The notes: generated by a model not told the origin, from the sequence alone. A DNA stretch of 64,000 nucleotides from Parietichytrium sp. I65-24A (GCA_012862575.1 BLSF01000072.1:1-64000); one strand, 5' to 3'. Shown: positions 9,039 to 21,353, numbered from the stretch's first letter. Translations and numbers: made by a program.

Positions 9039-12000
9039 GTGGACTTTTTATGAGTTTCCCCGAACCGTGCTGCACAATGAAGAGCTTTTGGTGCATTATG
9101 GTAGTGACACGGCAGTAGAAAAGGATTTGCTCGATACGTATGGCTTCTGAGACCAGTGTCTTGACCGTTTTGTACATTCACTTTGCGTATACACACGGCC
9201 ATCGGGAATAGAGCTTCACTTTGACCAGCCTCAATCCGCTTATTACTCTGCGAAATAGAACGCCCCTTCTTTGCGGAATTGATGCTGCTGCCTGACCATA
9301 CTTTGCAACAATATATTGATAAAAAGAAAGGCATTGATTGCTCGGTTAAATACGTTACTTGAGATGTAGCGACTTATTCAATTTTGCAGTCGCCAGAAGT
9401 ACCGTCACCGCCACCACCAGTGACTGGCGGAGACTCTGAATTGGTCAGTGCCTCCATGTCAACATCCTCTCATTAAATCGCTCATGTCGGGGCAAAATCT
9501 TCTAGATAGACAAGACGGCAAGCGCGTGAAGCAGAAAGGAAGGAAGAGATCTGGAGACGAAATTATGTTTCCAACAAAGCCAACTGAATGGATAAAGAAC
9601 TCCTTAATATCTATAAGAACAAACAGAACAAGCCCAGCTCGATAACTTCGAGGAGAGGACCCAGAGTATGGTCATTTTAACAGTAAATGCAACTAACGGG
9701 CCGCGAAACTTTGGGGTCCTCCTTCCTCCACTGCCTTTGATCAGTATCGGACAGCTCAGAAACTCGGATCAAGACACACACACATCCTGCACGTTTTGTA
9801 GCTGGCCAAATAGCGCAGTGCCGACGACGCATGAAAGCTTAACAGAGAGTGCGGGAACGAATCAACTACATTGGCTCCATGCCCGCTCGTGCTCTGGAGG
9901 ACGCGTGGTTGTGATAAGAAAAGCTCTTTGACAAGGTTACCACCCTTTGGTTATCGTCGCAGCGAACCTTCCTTACGTTACTGTCAGCTCTGATGGTCCG
10001 CTTGGCGAAGTAAGGAGAAATGATGCACTTCTTAAAGAGCCACATACTATTGCCTGACGGAGCAGTGTTTCTCTTGCCTTTTAATTAATGAGTCTTTTTT
10101 TACTAACTGAAGGTAAATCGATGGTTTCCCGAATTCTCCTTTGTTTCTGTGCCGAGTGTGACACTCATTTCGTTAACAATTTGATTCTCTATGTTTGAAG
10201 GACGACGAAAACTCCTCCTTCTCCTTTCCGTCTCTTTCTCTTTGTCCTTGTCCTTGTCCTCTTTTCCCCCTTGTTATATTTTGATCTCCCAAAAGTATTG
10301 ACACCGAAGTCAACCGTCAATGACGTCGGTTTAGTTTGTTGATCAACAGGGAGGGCGGTGGGGGTATCCTCCTTGAACGGTTAGATCCGAAATTTGATAG
10401 CATGATGCTTTGGAAATGATTTTCTACTGAGTAGATGCAAATTTCCTTCACGCGAAGCGCGTACTTTAACGAAGATGTAGCGTAATTAACCCGCAGCAAC
10501 CCTCCATTGCGTTCTTATTGATGATTGCGTTGTGATCAGTGAGCTCCGGGCCACCCGAATCAAATGCGTGCGGATGTTGGCTGGCGTTGTACCGGTAATC
10601 CGAGTACCGTGCTGGTGTACAGCGTTAGATTGTGGAGAGCCCCGCCCCTCCGCTTCAACCCCCGGCTCATGAATGAGTTCTAGTGCCGGTGCAAGTGCGC
10701 GGTGGTTTGGAGGGTTAGATTGGTTGAAAAGGAAGCAGAGAACCACATGCCTCACAGTCGATCTTTTGTTCAAAAAACAATCAAAAAAGAGCGGGCGTTA
10801 TTTTGCGACGACAGAAAAAAAGGAGTACTAGTAGGAGAGTGTGGCACCGGTTTCCCGTAGCCATAAAGTAGTCCACAAATAGGAGCTCGCAAAGACAGGT
10901 GTTGGCATTGTTGACATCTTCACTTCAGGGTGGAATGATCACAATCGTAAACGAGTTGATGGGAATTGTCCCGTGACTTGGTACTGGTTAACCGACACGC
11001 CTCTTACAAGTCATAGGTTAACTTGGAACTCTCCCACCACGGCCAAGGCCAAGGCTACACTTGTTCTCCTCTCGTGCATCTACCCATCTTCTTTCCAGTC
11101 GGACTGTTTGCTTTGTTCGGAACTGCCCGGACGTTTCCAAACTCAAAATCATGCTCTGTACTGAGTACACTGATCCCAGCCACCCACTGTGTTGAAAAAT
11201 CACAAACAAATCCGAAAACTCGGGAGAAAATGCTAGGCTAGTAGCAGACGACTGTACTGTCCCGGTACGGTGGCCGAGTACCGGTACTCAGTACCGTTTA
11301 TTGGTTGACGTCCGAGTCCTACTAGTAAGTAATAGAAACCGATGCTACGAGATGCTGCGAGGCTTTAAACACGATCAGTGCATGGCCTGTGAGATACTGT
11401 GAGTTATTCCGAGTCTCTTCTTCCCTGAACAGCTTCACACCAACGTATGTCGTTGCAAATTACACAGCTCTAGCTAGAGTAGAGCCACGGCCGTCAAAGC
11501 AATGGCCGGCGAGTTCCAGAAATATTCAAAGGCAGAAATCGGGTGTCAAAACCTAACCGTCTGTTTCGTGTCGAGCTTCAAAGAAGGATTCACAATCAAT
11601 TCCCCTCAAAAGCGTAACGTAGCGCTCGACGCTTGACTTCCCATGTTCGCCTTCGCTTCGTTCCACCAAATTACGTTGTGAAGTACCTGTCAGTTGAGGT
11701 CGAGAGAGTTGAGCTGGGAAGAAAGAAGAAGGTCAGACGGTCTGAGGGATAGTGAGACAAACGAAGCTGCCTGGTCGCGACATTCTGTGGACATTGACGT
11801 TTTCAGTGACCTCGAAGCACAGAAGGGACGTTGTTGTTTCTCCATCCTTGTGTAGAGTGGGAGATTTTCACTTTGTTTTTGAACAGGGAACAAATTTTGT
11901 GCTGTCGCAGAAGCATTTTTCGATCCGCAGAACAAGCCAGTTCTAGCGGAGGCGAACGATAGTGAACAGCTGTAACCTCTGCCATAGTGGGGTGCGGAAC

Positions 12001-15000
12001 AGTAATCCAAAGAGAGTTCGCTACGTTTGCTGCTCATACGAGACTGGGAATCGATGATTGATGATTGCTTGGCTGAATTCCAAAGGAAATTAAGAAGTTC
12101 AACCCCTTCGATTGTTGATAGACAGCCTCCACTTTCCCTCTAGAAATCGTCCCGCCGGTCAAATGCACGGCTGGGTACTCGAGTACTGTGACTGTATTGC
12201 CGGAGCCGAAGAGAGGCTTGATGAGCTGCACATAATTGCAAAATAATTTCAAGACTCACGATCAATGCAAATTTTTTGGCCTAACATGGCCTAACTGCTA
12301 CTTTCGATAGAACCAACACTCGAAGGGAAATGAATCAATGAGTGTAGAATTTAGAATTTAGAATTTACAGTTCATTCATCATGAAGTAAAATCAACTTCG
12401 AACACTTCGAACCGTTATTTTGGCTAGCTAGCTAGTAGCTGCATAAGTACTGTACCTATTATGAGTTGCAATGTCTGGAGAACAAGCTTCTTACGAAAAC
12501 TGTTGAAAGTGGAATCTGTAAACGATAGCGAAAAGGATACCCCTGCCGTAGTTACGCTATGTCTCGCTGAGGTGGCCTCTTAGTATATGCCTTAAAGCTA
12601 TACATCTGGGACTATGTTTATCTCTACTTTATCGTTGGCTGAAATGATTTCTCGTGTGTCGTCAATGAGCCAGTGAGTTTTCTCGAACCCAGGAGAAGGC
12701 TGAAAAAGGGTGAAAAGTCTGACGCAGTAAGTTAAAAGCATGTCCACCGAGGAACAAGACATTGGTTTGAGGCTCCACTTCCCACAAAAATGCACAAGCA
12801 GGCACTCTTGTCCTGTACAGTACGGTACAGTATGAATTACCGACCTGATTTACGGCACTTACAGCAACCGGGAATCAAGATTCAGAGGTCAGGAATACAA
12901 TGTTACTTTACCTTGTTATCACCGTGACTATCATTGAGTAGTACGGTTCGACATTCAGAGTGGATGATCTCGATCATGATCGACATTGACCTATCGTAAT
13001 CCGAGAACTGGCCGGTTTTCAACGATGTTTCAGAGACCATATTTTTCATTACAGATCAGCGTAACACTTCAAGTGCTCTGAGGTGGGCCGTGATTTCTAT
13101 TCCACTCTATTCGTTTCTCGATAGACTGGCTCTAGAGCTAGCTAGTGTGTAATAGTGCTCAAAGTACCTTCTCCTCTTGTGCTTCTATGCTAGCAGCGGC
13201 GGTTGTCAACCTCACCGATCCACCGGCTCAATGAAGAAGTTCAACCCTGCCTACAAGTCATAGGAGAAACAATGCCGTGAAGATAGCTCCACGGGCTAAT
13301 CTCAAGTAGTAATTATTAATGTCACTTCTAAGAGTCCGGGACTATACTGGATTTCGTAGACTGGATCAAAGACAGAGTGGCGCTGGCGCGGAGTATGTGC
13401 TTCGTGGATCGTGGACTGACTGTGAGTCACCCAGCCAGTCTGTCTGTGGTCTATTGCGTAGCTATGTTTTCCTGCAGTGATTGTGATTCATTTCCCAAAA
13501 CACCCAAAACCAACGAACCAATCAGAGAACGGGCAACGCAAACGTGCCACACATGTGCTTGCAGTGGTGCTAGTTACAGCACAGCTGTCCTCACACGATC
13601 ATCAAATCTATGATCAAAAGACGATGGTCCACCTTCCTGCCTCGCACTTCCGACTGGCCATTGTGCGTTTCATCCCCAGTCTAGTTCGGTTTGGGCGCAC
13701 TTTGTTTTCGCTTGTTTCACTTTTGTTGACAGACTTACTCATGCAAATTTCGTTTGGCACCTTTGAAGCTCATCTACCTTCAGACTACCCACTGAAACTT
13801 CTTTTGCTTCGTCGGCTTCCGCCTCCCCCCTCATCCATCATCATATTGCGCTATTCCTCGCCCTTCTCCAAAGCAAACAGCAGCACAATGCCGTGAGAGG
13901 ACTTGCTGTTAGTATACCTCTCACTCATTCTCTTCCAGAAAACGAATTCAGAGTCAAAATTCTGCCGTTCGGAACTTGAACTGCGAGAAAATCTTCCAGG
14001 ACGTCGGTTTTCCACGATCAAAGTTTGAACTGCTTTTCTGTCCATCCAACTCCGGTTCGAATTCTCAACAACTGCTTCTCCTCCATCCTTCCCTCCTCCT
14101 CCCTCCTTCCCCCTGCTTCCTCCTTCCTCCTTCCTCTTCTCTCCCCTCTTCTCCACCACTCTCCATTTGCTCTAGGGTATCGACTAGGACGTACTGTGCC
14201 TTGCGCTGCTCTCGAAGGCACTTACACAGCGATATGACCTAGACTGTAGGAGTACAAGCTCTCGGCAGCTTCAGCGACTCAAGCGCAGTTAGCTCTGCTC
14301 TACCGTGCACCTGTAAGCCTCCAATCGAGCAAATGAACACTCTCGTTATCGTGGCGTCGTAATTCTAGCCTAATCGGCTGAACAGTGAGATTCCTGCATC
14401 CTTCTACTCTCTTCTATTTTTCTCTACTCCTCCGCGCTCACCACGACCAAGACTTTGGATTAAAAAAGACGCAGACTGCGAAACGAAGGGCAGCTCCCTC
14501 CCTACGAATAAACGAAATAAACGTGTCTTGAAGACAGAGGCCCAAGACACAAGACGCCCAAAATTGCGCGCGAAGTACTTTTTTCCTGTCCTCCCAGTAC
14601 AGCACTGCGTGCGGGCAAGAGCGGGGCCAAGCGGCTTTACGATAGCTTTTTTTCGCCACAACCTGAGAGTGAATTGGCCGTCTCTCGCACACTATCCCCA
14701 AACCCCAGAATTCAGATTATTTAGACTTAATGAGTTAGAAGAATTCAGAATTCCAAAGGACGGGTCCACCTACTTGGGATAGTATTTTCCTACCAAACCA
14801 CTCCACTCCGACATAGGGCAACCATTCTGCAACGGGGTGGCGTAGGTAGGTGTAGTAGTACGTCTTAAACTTCTCTACTACCATTTATTTCCTTTCTCCC
14901 TTTCCCCCTTTCCCCCCTCTCTCTCCATCCCTCCATTTTCTCCTTTCTCTCCTGCTCTCTTTTGTTTTCCTCTGTACATCAGTTCTAAAAATAAATTGTT

Positions 15001-16479
15001 TCCCTCCTCCCCTCTATGTCTCGGGCCCGGCCAAACAAATCTGCACCAAGCATGGAGCAATCACGTTCCATCCATTGATTCGATTCCAAACTCGTCTCGA
15101 CTCCATGTCTCGTTTCCTTCCTCTGGGCAATCGCTCCAAAACATTAATGCCATGGTGATCCATGGTGCCAAGCTCAAAGTTTAGGAACCCCTCTCTAGCT
15201 CTAAGAAAGGATCTTCCACTGGCAAGTGGACTGCTCGTCAGATCTGGCCCGATGTTGTTTCAATCTGGCACGCGAACTAACAAAAGCACAGTTCGTTTAA
15301 ATCAAAAAGTTGAAACAATCAATCTAGTTCATCAAGCGATGCCTTTCCCCGTTCCGTGACGGACGCCACGATACGGTCAGAGTGGCAAACAAATAAATCT
15401 TCTTCAAAAGTTCAGACTGCGGCCCTCCCCTGCACAAACACATCGCCCACACAAATTGTCAAATGCCATACACACATTGGCGCATAGCGAAAATGCCTGG
15501 GCTGTCTTACCCAAATCCCCCCCTCTTTTTCTCCTCTTCCTCTTCCTCCTCCTCCGTGTCGTCCTCGTCCTCTGGGCGTCTTCCTCCTCCTTTCACTTAA
15601 TCACTCACTCACTCACTCACACACTCTCTTTCCCCCTGTTACTATCGGTATAACTGGTCCTATAATTCATTCAAGGTTCCTGCCTCCCAGCAGTCTCCAC
15701 TCTCTCTAGCTACCCATAAACAGTATAACTGCGATTTGCCTTTTGTCTTTCACTCACGTCCACTCTCACACACCCGCGCTCCCCCTCTGTGTACCATAGA
15801 AACCCGATAGTCAAAGCTAGATGCCGCGCCCTCCTAATGACTCTCCCGTCCTTTCCTCTGTCTCTCTCACACTCTCTGCTTCTTCCTCTCTCTCTCTCTC
15901 CACTTCGCCCGAGTTCTGCTCTCCTTTCCCTCTTTCATTAAAAACCAATTTTGAGAATTTCTGACTCTGCACACGACGAGGTACACGTTCCCCAGTCCAA
16001 TCGCACACTCTCCCCATCGCTCTTCAGCGCACGCGAACAGGCACAGGCACACCGTGGGCGCAGTTGCTCTGGCGTGACCCGGCGTGAAACCTCTCTCTCA
16101 GCGCTGCGACGAGCTAGTATCCATCCGCCCCGTCGGAACACGGCACTCTTCCTACCGCGCGACGTCAAATCTGGTCAACCCAAGCTAGTCTCGAAGCGAG
16201 TGGGGCTTACTCGGTCGAGACCTGGTCCTGGTGCGCGAGCGTCCCTCTGTCCCTCTGTGCGACTTGACGACAACGAGATTGCTGTCGAGGGGCTTTGACG
16301 TGACTCTTGCTCCCGTCTCTCCTTCGTGCTCGTATTTTGTATCGAGTTATCCTTGCGCAGGAGGATTCGGAGCCAAGGGTCGTCGAGAAACAGCGAGCGG
16401 CTTGGCCTCTATACTGTGTTTGCATGCTCTGTGCCCGGCTCAAGCGGTCCAAGTGGCTCGGATTTAGCAATTTTTCCCA
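9039..16479. other. 7.4-kb interval without a supportable gene; pyrimidine tracts and short repeats
   Basis: All frames are short and unlike known proteins. The best ATG-initiated one is a minus frame at 11690-12037 (115 codons, Ser-rich, unrecognised). A short minus frame at about 9379-9466 ending in GGGGDGTSGDCKIE looks coding-like but is closed by a stop upstream. Pyrimidine-rich tracts lie at about 10200-10275, 14060-14165, 14880-14965, 15515-15650 and 15840-15935. The palindrome GTACCGGTAC is at 11278-11287 inside a 14-base perfect palindrome (11276-11289), and AGAATTT heptads lie near 12345-12370. The rightmost 2.5 kb, with its C/T tracts, is probably the promoter and leader of the gene at 16480. 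The rest could hold a non-coding RNA gene or a fast-evolving spliced gene. Confidence 0.5.
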
Positions 16480-18366
16480 ATGAAGATGCACCAAGAAGTG
16501 GACCAGAGAGGGTCGGTCGTGGACGACCGACCGGTTTTTGCAACTGGACTGAAGAAGCGAGAACCTGCGTTTTCCTCCATGTCCAATTGGCAGTCTGAGC
16601 GCCTTTCTAACCTCGCAAACGTCTCAGAGGCTTATTTGAGCGACATCAAATTCAATGAAAGAATGTCCAACCTGTCCCAGAGCAAGTTTGTAATTGGAGC
16701 AGCAGCGGCTGCGCTTGCAAACAGCAACAACAACAACAACAACAATAACTTTAACGGTTTGAGTGGAAACAATGGCAATGGCCTTTTCAGCACGGGGGGC
16801 CTCGGCAACCCGTCTGCAAGCCAATCCCAGCAGCTTGGTTCTCTGAGTGCGAGCCTGCAGAATGCCGAAGACTTATTCGCAAGACTCTCGAGCTTGTCAA
16901 CAAATGGCAATCTGAACAGCCGCTCGTCCTTCTCGTTCGGTAACCTTGGACATGACGGCTCTGCAGGGCCAGGAAATGGGCAGTCTTTCTCGACTGGTCT
17001 GTCCAGTTTAGCCTCGGGCAACAAGGGAGGTTACGGAGGGTCTTTCTCCACGGGCAATGGGACCCCGACATTTTCCACGGGTGTCACTTACAGAAATCAA
17101 TTTTCTGGACTTGGTCTTGGCGCTGGCGGCAATGGGTCCGCGCAGCAACAGTCGAGTGCTGATGCGATTCCTCGCTTCACAGAACAACTCTTCAGCAGAC
17201 TTTCGAATCTCAGCAGTCAAGGCATTGGGCGTTTCACTGGACTGGGCTCAGACTTGAATGCTAATCGCCTCACCTTTAGTCGCCTCTCCGGGTTTCCTAC
17301 CGACCTCGCCAGTTTTGGATCGCAGACTCTCAGTTCTCTCCAGTCCTCCGCGGACGGTTCCGCTGGCAAAAACGGTCTTCAAAAGGATGCATCGGAAGAC
17401 CTGGGCGGCTCCAGCCATCGAAAATCTCCTCAAAACAAAAAATTCGCCTCAGGAGCCGGGGCCAACTTGAAGCAGCACAACAGCAGCGCAAGCTCCCTGA
17501 GCGCGTCTACGCTCAAGTCGAGTAGGTCGGACTCCCCAAAGAATGGCGCCGAAGAGGCGGATGACGACGAAGGCCGTGGCTCTGGGCTAGGTGACAGTGA
17601 GGGTTGCATTCAGGGGAAATACAGCGTTGGGCTTAACTCCCTTGACCTCTTCATGGGTTTCACGAAAGAGCTCTCCTCTCAAGGAAGCTCCGGGGAAGCC
17701 ATGTTTGAAACAAAGGACATCTTGTCCCGAGAATGTTACGAAGCTTGGATCAAGACCCGGCGGAACTCGCTCAAAAAGCCTGAGGAGTCCTTCCGGCGGG
17801 CTCTTACTGCTCATGTTACTGGAGCGGACCGCCGACGGCCATTTCCTCCACTTGTCGAGAAAAGTCTTCTTGCAGAGTTGCGCAAGCAGCAAACCTGGCC
17901 TTGCTTTGATGGGCGATTTGCCAGCGACGGTAAAGAGGTCAAGATTGGCGAACAGGGCTTCCGCACAATGGGGTACCACGAGAAACGAGCTTACGAAGCC
18001 GCTGAGGCCGATAATGCTGCTGGAGTTTCCATGAATGGAGGCAGGATGCTCGCCGGTAACTCCTTCTTGCACAGCACAAACCTCGAAGAGGCGCGCCGCA
18101 GACAGCAAGAAGACTCTGCAAAATTGTCTGGCCTCAAAGTGAGCGATTTCAATCTGGAACTGGTCAAGCAAGAAAAGGGTGCCGGAGCTGCAAATCTGCA
18201 CGGCTCGTTCACCAATTTCCTGCCCAACGCACCGAACGGTATGCTTGGTTCGAGCCTCTATCTGCATAACATTGAAGTGAATGGCAAGCGGCGAAGGGAT
18301 GATGCAGGGCTGCTCGACGCCGCAGCATCACCGTCTAAGCGAGCTCTCCAGTCGCAGTACGCTTAG
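16480..18366 (+). CDS. Unrecognised low-complexity protein, probably nuclear
   Basis: A 628-residue intronless frame starting at ATG 16480 (a second ATG lies two codons on). I do not recognise the family. The N-terminal half is rich in Ser, Gly and Asn, with a run of eight Asn near residue 85. It contains an iterated motif Arg-Leu/Met-Ser-x-Leu/Phe (ERLSNLANVS, ERMSNLSQS, ARLSSLSTN, SRLSNLSSQ, SRLSGFPTD) and four Phe-Ser-Thr-Gly units. Residues about 390-510 look globular (YEAWIKTRRNSLKK ... FPPLVEKSLLAEL ... WPCFDGRF). The C-terminus has KRRRDD and SPSKR, which resemble nuclear localisation and phosphorylation sites. The repeated R-x-S contexts could be kinase or docking sites; that is inference. 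Codon use and length make it a real gene. Confidence 0.75.
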   Translation: MKMHQEVDQRGSVVDDRPVFATGLKKREPAFSSMSNWQSERLSNLANVSEAYLSDIKFNERMSNLSQSKFVIGAAAAALANSNNNNNNNNFNGLSGNNGNGLFSTGGLGNPSASQSQQLGSLSASLQNAEDLFARLSSLSTNGNLNSRSSFSFGNLGHDGSAGPGNGQSFSTGLSSLASGNKGGYGGSFSTGNGTPTFSTGVTYRNQFSGLGLGAGGNGSAQQQSSADAIPRFTEQLFSRLSNLSSQGIGRFTGLGSDLNANRLTFSRLSGFPTDLASFGSQTLSSLQSSADGSAGKNGLQKDASEDLGGSSHRKSPQNKKFASGAGANLKQHNSSASSLSASTLKSSRSDSPKNGAEEADDDEGRGSGLGDSEGCIQGKYSVGLNSLDLFMGFTKELSSQGSSGEAMFETKDILSRECYEAWIKTRRNSLKKPEESFRRALTAHVTGADRRRPFPPLVEKSLLAELRKQQTWPCFDGRFASDGKEVKIGEQGFRTMGYHEKRAYEAAEADNAAGVSMNGGRMLAGNSFLHSTNLEEARRRQQEDSAKLSGLKVSDFNLELVKQEKGAGAANLHGSFTNFLPNAPNGMLGSSLYLHNIEVNGKRRRDDAGLLDAAASPSKRALQSQYA

Positions 18367-18886
18367 ATGCGCTAGCTCCTCCCTGTCGTGTATTGATCTC
18401 GCTTCTTTCATCTGCTCATTGTTGGCTGTGTGTTTGCATCTCTTTGTCTTGTCTCAATAATATTTTGCACTTGTCAGATCCTTTTTGTATGTATAGAAGA
18501 AAAGAAATTTCGGTCACCCAAAATACTGAACCTGGATTTTGATTCCCAACGAGTCGCGAATTCACGGCCAAAACGCCAGTGCGACGGCTTCGCCTCCATC
18601 CTGCTCCATGGCGTAAAATTGGAGTAGGGGTAGTAGCCACTGCCAGTAGGCACCACACTGTTACCGCTCCTCACTATCGTTCCTATCGAGTAGCAGCATT
18701 TCAGCTTTGGCTATAGGACACTATAGGACTGTCGTTTGTTGGTCACGGGCGTGCGAGGTGAGCCAAGGTCAGCAGCTCTCAAGTCTGCAAGGTGCCTGAG
18801 AGTTGTCCAGCAAGGCACTGGATAAAGACAGCACTCTTGTGCCTCTTCGGCCGAAAGCCAATAGTGCGCCTCTTTTCTCCTTGGAA
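18367..18886. other. Intergenic interval
   Basis: Holds the 3' region of the 628-residue gene and the promoter of the TMEM70-like gene. A direct repeat CTATAGGACACTATAGGACT lies at about 18710-18730. Nothing else is recognised. Confidence 0.3.
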
Positions 18887-19522
18887 ATGTCTCTCTCGAA
18901 AGTTCTCGTTTACGAGGGCCCTTTTGGGCCAACTCTCCGGATGCTCAAGAGGGTGTCTGTGTTTTCTTGCGGTTGCACCTTGGTCGGCGTTCCCTTACTC
19001 AGCGTATATGGGAACGAAGAAATGGACTCAGTTCAGCGAGGTAAGCGAAGTTGCGAATTTGTAGATCTGTGAGCTGTTATAATTTAGTTGCTTACTCTGT
19101 CACTCTGTCCTTGCACGTCTTTCGTAGCTGCTGTTGGGTTCACGGTGTGCTCCTTTGCAATCGGGACAACTTTGGCCCTCACTTGGGTCTCCAAGCCTTA
19201 TATTTGGCGAATGTACAGACTTCAAAACCCACACGCCGCTATTGATGGAGTAAAGCAAGGAACTGCAAAGTCAGCGGAGTTTCGCTCTGCCATGGCACTG
19301 GAGATCCACTCATTCAACATTCTCGGGAGAGTCAAGGTCACTAAACTCCCAAACGGTATCGAAGATATGAGTTCGCCAGGCGAGCGGGTCTTTGTCAACG
19401 TGGGCACTACCGCAGGGCAGGATTTCTACGTTCACGAAGAGCCAGATTGTTACGCCGAAAACGAATTTTATGTGGAGCTGTTGAAGAAGATCGGAATCAA
19501 GCCGCAGGTCCCAACAGCTTAA
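18887..19522 (+). CDS. TMEM70/TMEM186/TMEM223-family membrane protein, one intron
   Basis: Exons 18887-19040 and 19128-19522 join across an 87-base intron (GCGAG|GTAAGC ... TTCGTAG|CT), giving 182 residues. The N-terminal VYEGPFGPTLRMLKRVS is the hallmark of this family (a short beta segment before the first helix). Two hydrophobic helices follow (residues about 21-37 and 52-73), with the intron falling between them, then SKPYIWRMY and a soluble C-terminal domain. In animals TMEM70 is an inner mitochondrial membrane factor for ATP synthase and complex I assembly. No clear mitochondrial presequence precedes ATG 18887; the upstream in-frame extension to 18803 starts with TTG. Divergence is high, so the TMEM70 subfamily is not certain. 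Confidence 0.65.
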
Positions 19523-19802
19523 AAGAAATATGTCGTAATCGATCTCAATACCCTTTCAAAGTACAACTCAACAATGGATCGAGAAGAAAAACTGTCCTGA
19601 GCAAATGGAATAATTTTTTTAAAAGTAATTAGTACAGTAGTCAATGACATGACATCCAACTGCTAAGGTGATGTTGTCATATCCATCTCCGTCTCTTGCT
19701 GAACTTAACAGAAAACAGAGTCTCAATTTCTTTAACAAACCCTTGTTTCAATACCCAATGCGATGCATTCAAACCCAAGCAAAAACGCTTCACTTGCCCC
19801 AC

Positions 19803-21353
19803 TCAGAGATCCTTGCTCAAAACATCAGAGCTTTCGGCATTTTCGGCAGTGTCACCTTCCCTCGTCTTTGGCGGGCTAAAGCAAAGCAAGACGAAGCCAT
19901 CGACAGTATCTCGAAGAATCTCAAGTCCTGCGCGATGAAAATCTGGACCACCGCCCTCCATACTGTACCCCTTCTTTTCGGCAAAAGAGCCACACATTGC
20001 ATAAGGGGACCACTCCTCGTCATACGACTCCACGTCGAGCTTGAGATTGTAAACCAGCTCAAGGGGAACGGACTCCGCAATAAAACGAATTGCACTAAAT
20101 GTCTCTCTGATCTGGGGAATGGGGTAAAGACCATTGCATTCAAAGAGATGCCGGGCACCGACACGAAATGATTCTTTTTTCCAACCCATGGGAAATATAA
20201 GCCCCGGAGAGTCAATCAGTTGAGCCACTTGCTCACCGTCACTCTGCAGAATATGCGTCTGCCAGTACTTGGTGTGCCCGCACGTTTTGGAGACACTGAC
20301 AACCTTTTCGCCCACCAGCGCGTTCACCAATGACGACTTGCCCACATTTGGCTGACCCAGAACCCCAATTGTAGGAAGGGGCACACCAAGGTTCAGCAAT
20401 TTTGCAAGATCTAGACAGCAGGAAAGGATCGAAGCCGAGCTGCGATGGACCGCCTCTTGGTCCGCAAGGGTGGCTTTACACCCCACGATCTTTCGTCGCA
20501 CAGAAACACCACCTTTTACGTTCCAGGCTGCCCCATTCGTTCCTTTCGCGCGAGTCGAAAATGTCACCACTCGCGCTAGCGGGAAACGTTCGCTCAAGTA
20601 TTTGGTCCATGTTTCCACATGCTCTTGAGAAACGAGGTCGGTCTTATTCAAGCAAATGACCATGGGCATTTTCTTCGCAACGCAGACGTGGTTATACAAA
20701 GCTTTTGGAATGTGCAATAACGGGTTGCGGATGTCGACAGCGAGCAATACGATATCGCTTTTCTCAAAAGTGCGCCACAGTTGTCTCCACACCTCCAAGT
20801 TGTGCTCAAATGGGGACAGCTCTTCTACACTGAAACGGCGCAAGATGCCTTCCACCCATTCATTAAAGGCGGCAATCTCTCTTGCATTTAGTTCTTCGGG
20901 GGAAGTCGACGCATCCCACGCGGGTCGAGTTGGAAAGCCGAGATCGAAGCTCTCCACTGAAAATAGAGTTTCTTCGCGCCTCTCCATATCAATAGGCCGG
21001 GTGCTGTCGTGCCTGCGCGCCTCAACAGCGCTATTTTCCTCTCGAACGAAGAGTGAGGTCAATTTACCGTCTTTTCCGGATCGAACAAGTTTTGTCGTGG
21101 CTAAATGGAAACGCGTAGGGTCATCCTCGTCTACGCCGCGGTCCGAGTGCTCCTCGCCATTGTCTTCTGTTTGAGATTCTTCCACTTTGAGGCGTTCAGT
21201 CAAGCTTTCTTCCAGTTCGTGCTCTTTTCGGAGCTCTCGCTCTGCTTTCTTCGCTTTGAGGTACTCCTTCTTCTGCTTCCCGCTTATAGGTTTACGTCGG
21301 TGTACGCCACCGCCACCGCCACCGCCACGACCACGGCCACGACCGCGCGGCAT
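19803..21353 (-). CDS. GNL1: GNL1-like circularly permuted GTPase
   Basis: A 516-residue protein of the YlqF/YawG family in which the G motifs are permuted: G4 LNKTD at 235-239, G5-like FSTRAK at 265-270, G1 GQPNVGKS at 333-340, G2 Thr within KTCGHTK at about 356-362, G3 DSPGL at 381-385. The C-terminal region with PYAMCGSFAEKKGY and a block ending DGFVLLCFSPP matches the GNL1 branch rather than LSG1 or nucleostemin. The N-terminus is an Arg-Gly repeat (RGRGRGRGGG) followed by KPISGKQKKEYLKAKKAE, a likely nucleic-acid-binding and nuclear segment. Family members act in ribosome assembly; GNL1 itself is nuclear/nucleolar. The gene converges with the TMEM70-like gene, 280 bases apart, without overlap. 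Confidence 0.9.
   Translation of the reverse strand: MPRGRGRGRGGGGGGGVHRRKPISGKQKKEYLKAKKAERELRKEHELEESLTERLKVEESQTEDNGEEHSDRGVDEDDPTRFHLATTKLVRSGKDGKLTSLFVREENSAVEARRHDSTRPIDMERREETLFSVESFDLGFPTRPAWDASTSPEELNAREIAAFNEWVEGILRRFSVEELSPFEHNLEVWRQLWRTFEKSDIVLLAVDIRNPLLHIPKALYNHVCVAKKMPMVICLNKTDLVSQEHVETWTKYLSERFPLARVVTFSTRAKGTNGAAWNVKGGVSVRRKIVGCKATLADQEAVHRSSASILSCCLDLAKLLNLGVPLPTIGVLGQPNVGKSSLVNALVGEKVVSVSKTCGHTKYWQTHILQSDGEQVAQLIDSPGLIFPMGWKKESFRVGARHLFECNGLYPIPQIRETFSAIRFIAESVPLELVYNLKLDVESYDEEWSPYAMCGSFAEKKGYSMEGGGPDFHRAGLEILRDTVDGFVLLCFSPPKTREGDTAENAESSDVLSKDL

Noticed and set aside
8891-9334. Minus-strand frame of 147 codons overlapping the end of the TPR/CNB gene
   Set aside because: Overlaps a convincing gene on the other strand, has no recognisable motifs, and starts in the 3' region.
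14048-14075. B-box-like GGTTCGAATTC suggesting a tRNA
   Set aside because: No A box or complementary acceptor arms within 90 bases on either side.
18803-18886. N-terminal extension of the TMEM70-like protein
   Set aside because: It would begin with TTG and contains acidic residues unlike a mitochondrial presequence; ATG 18887 is preferred.
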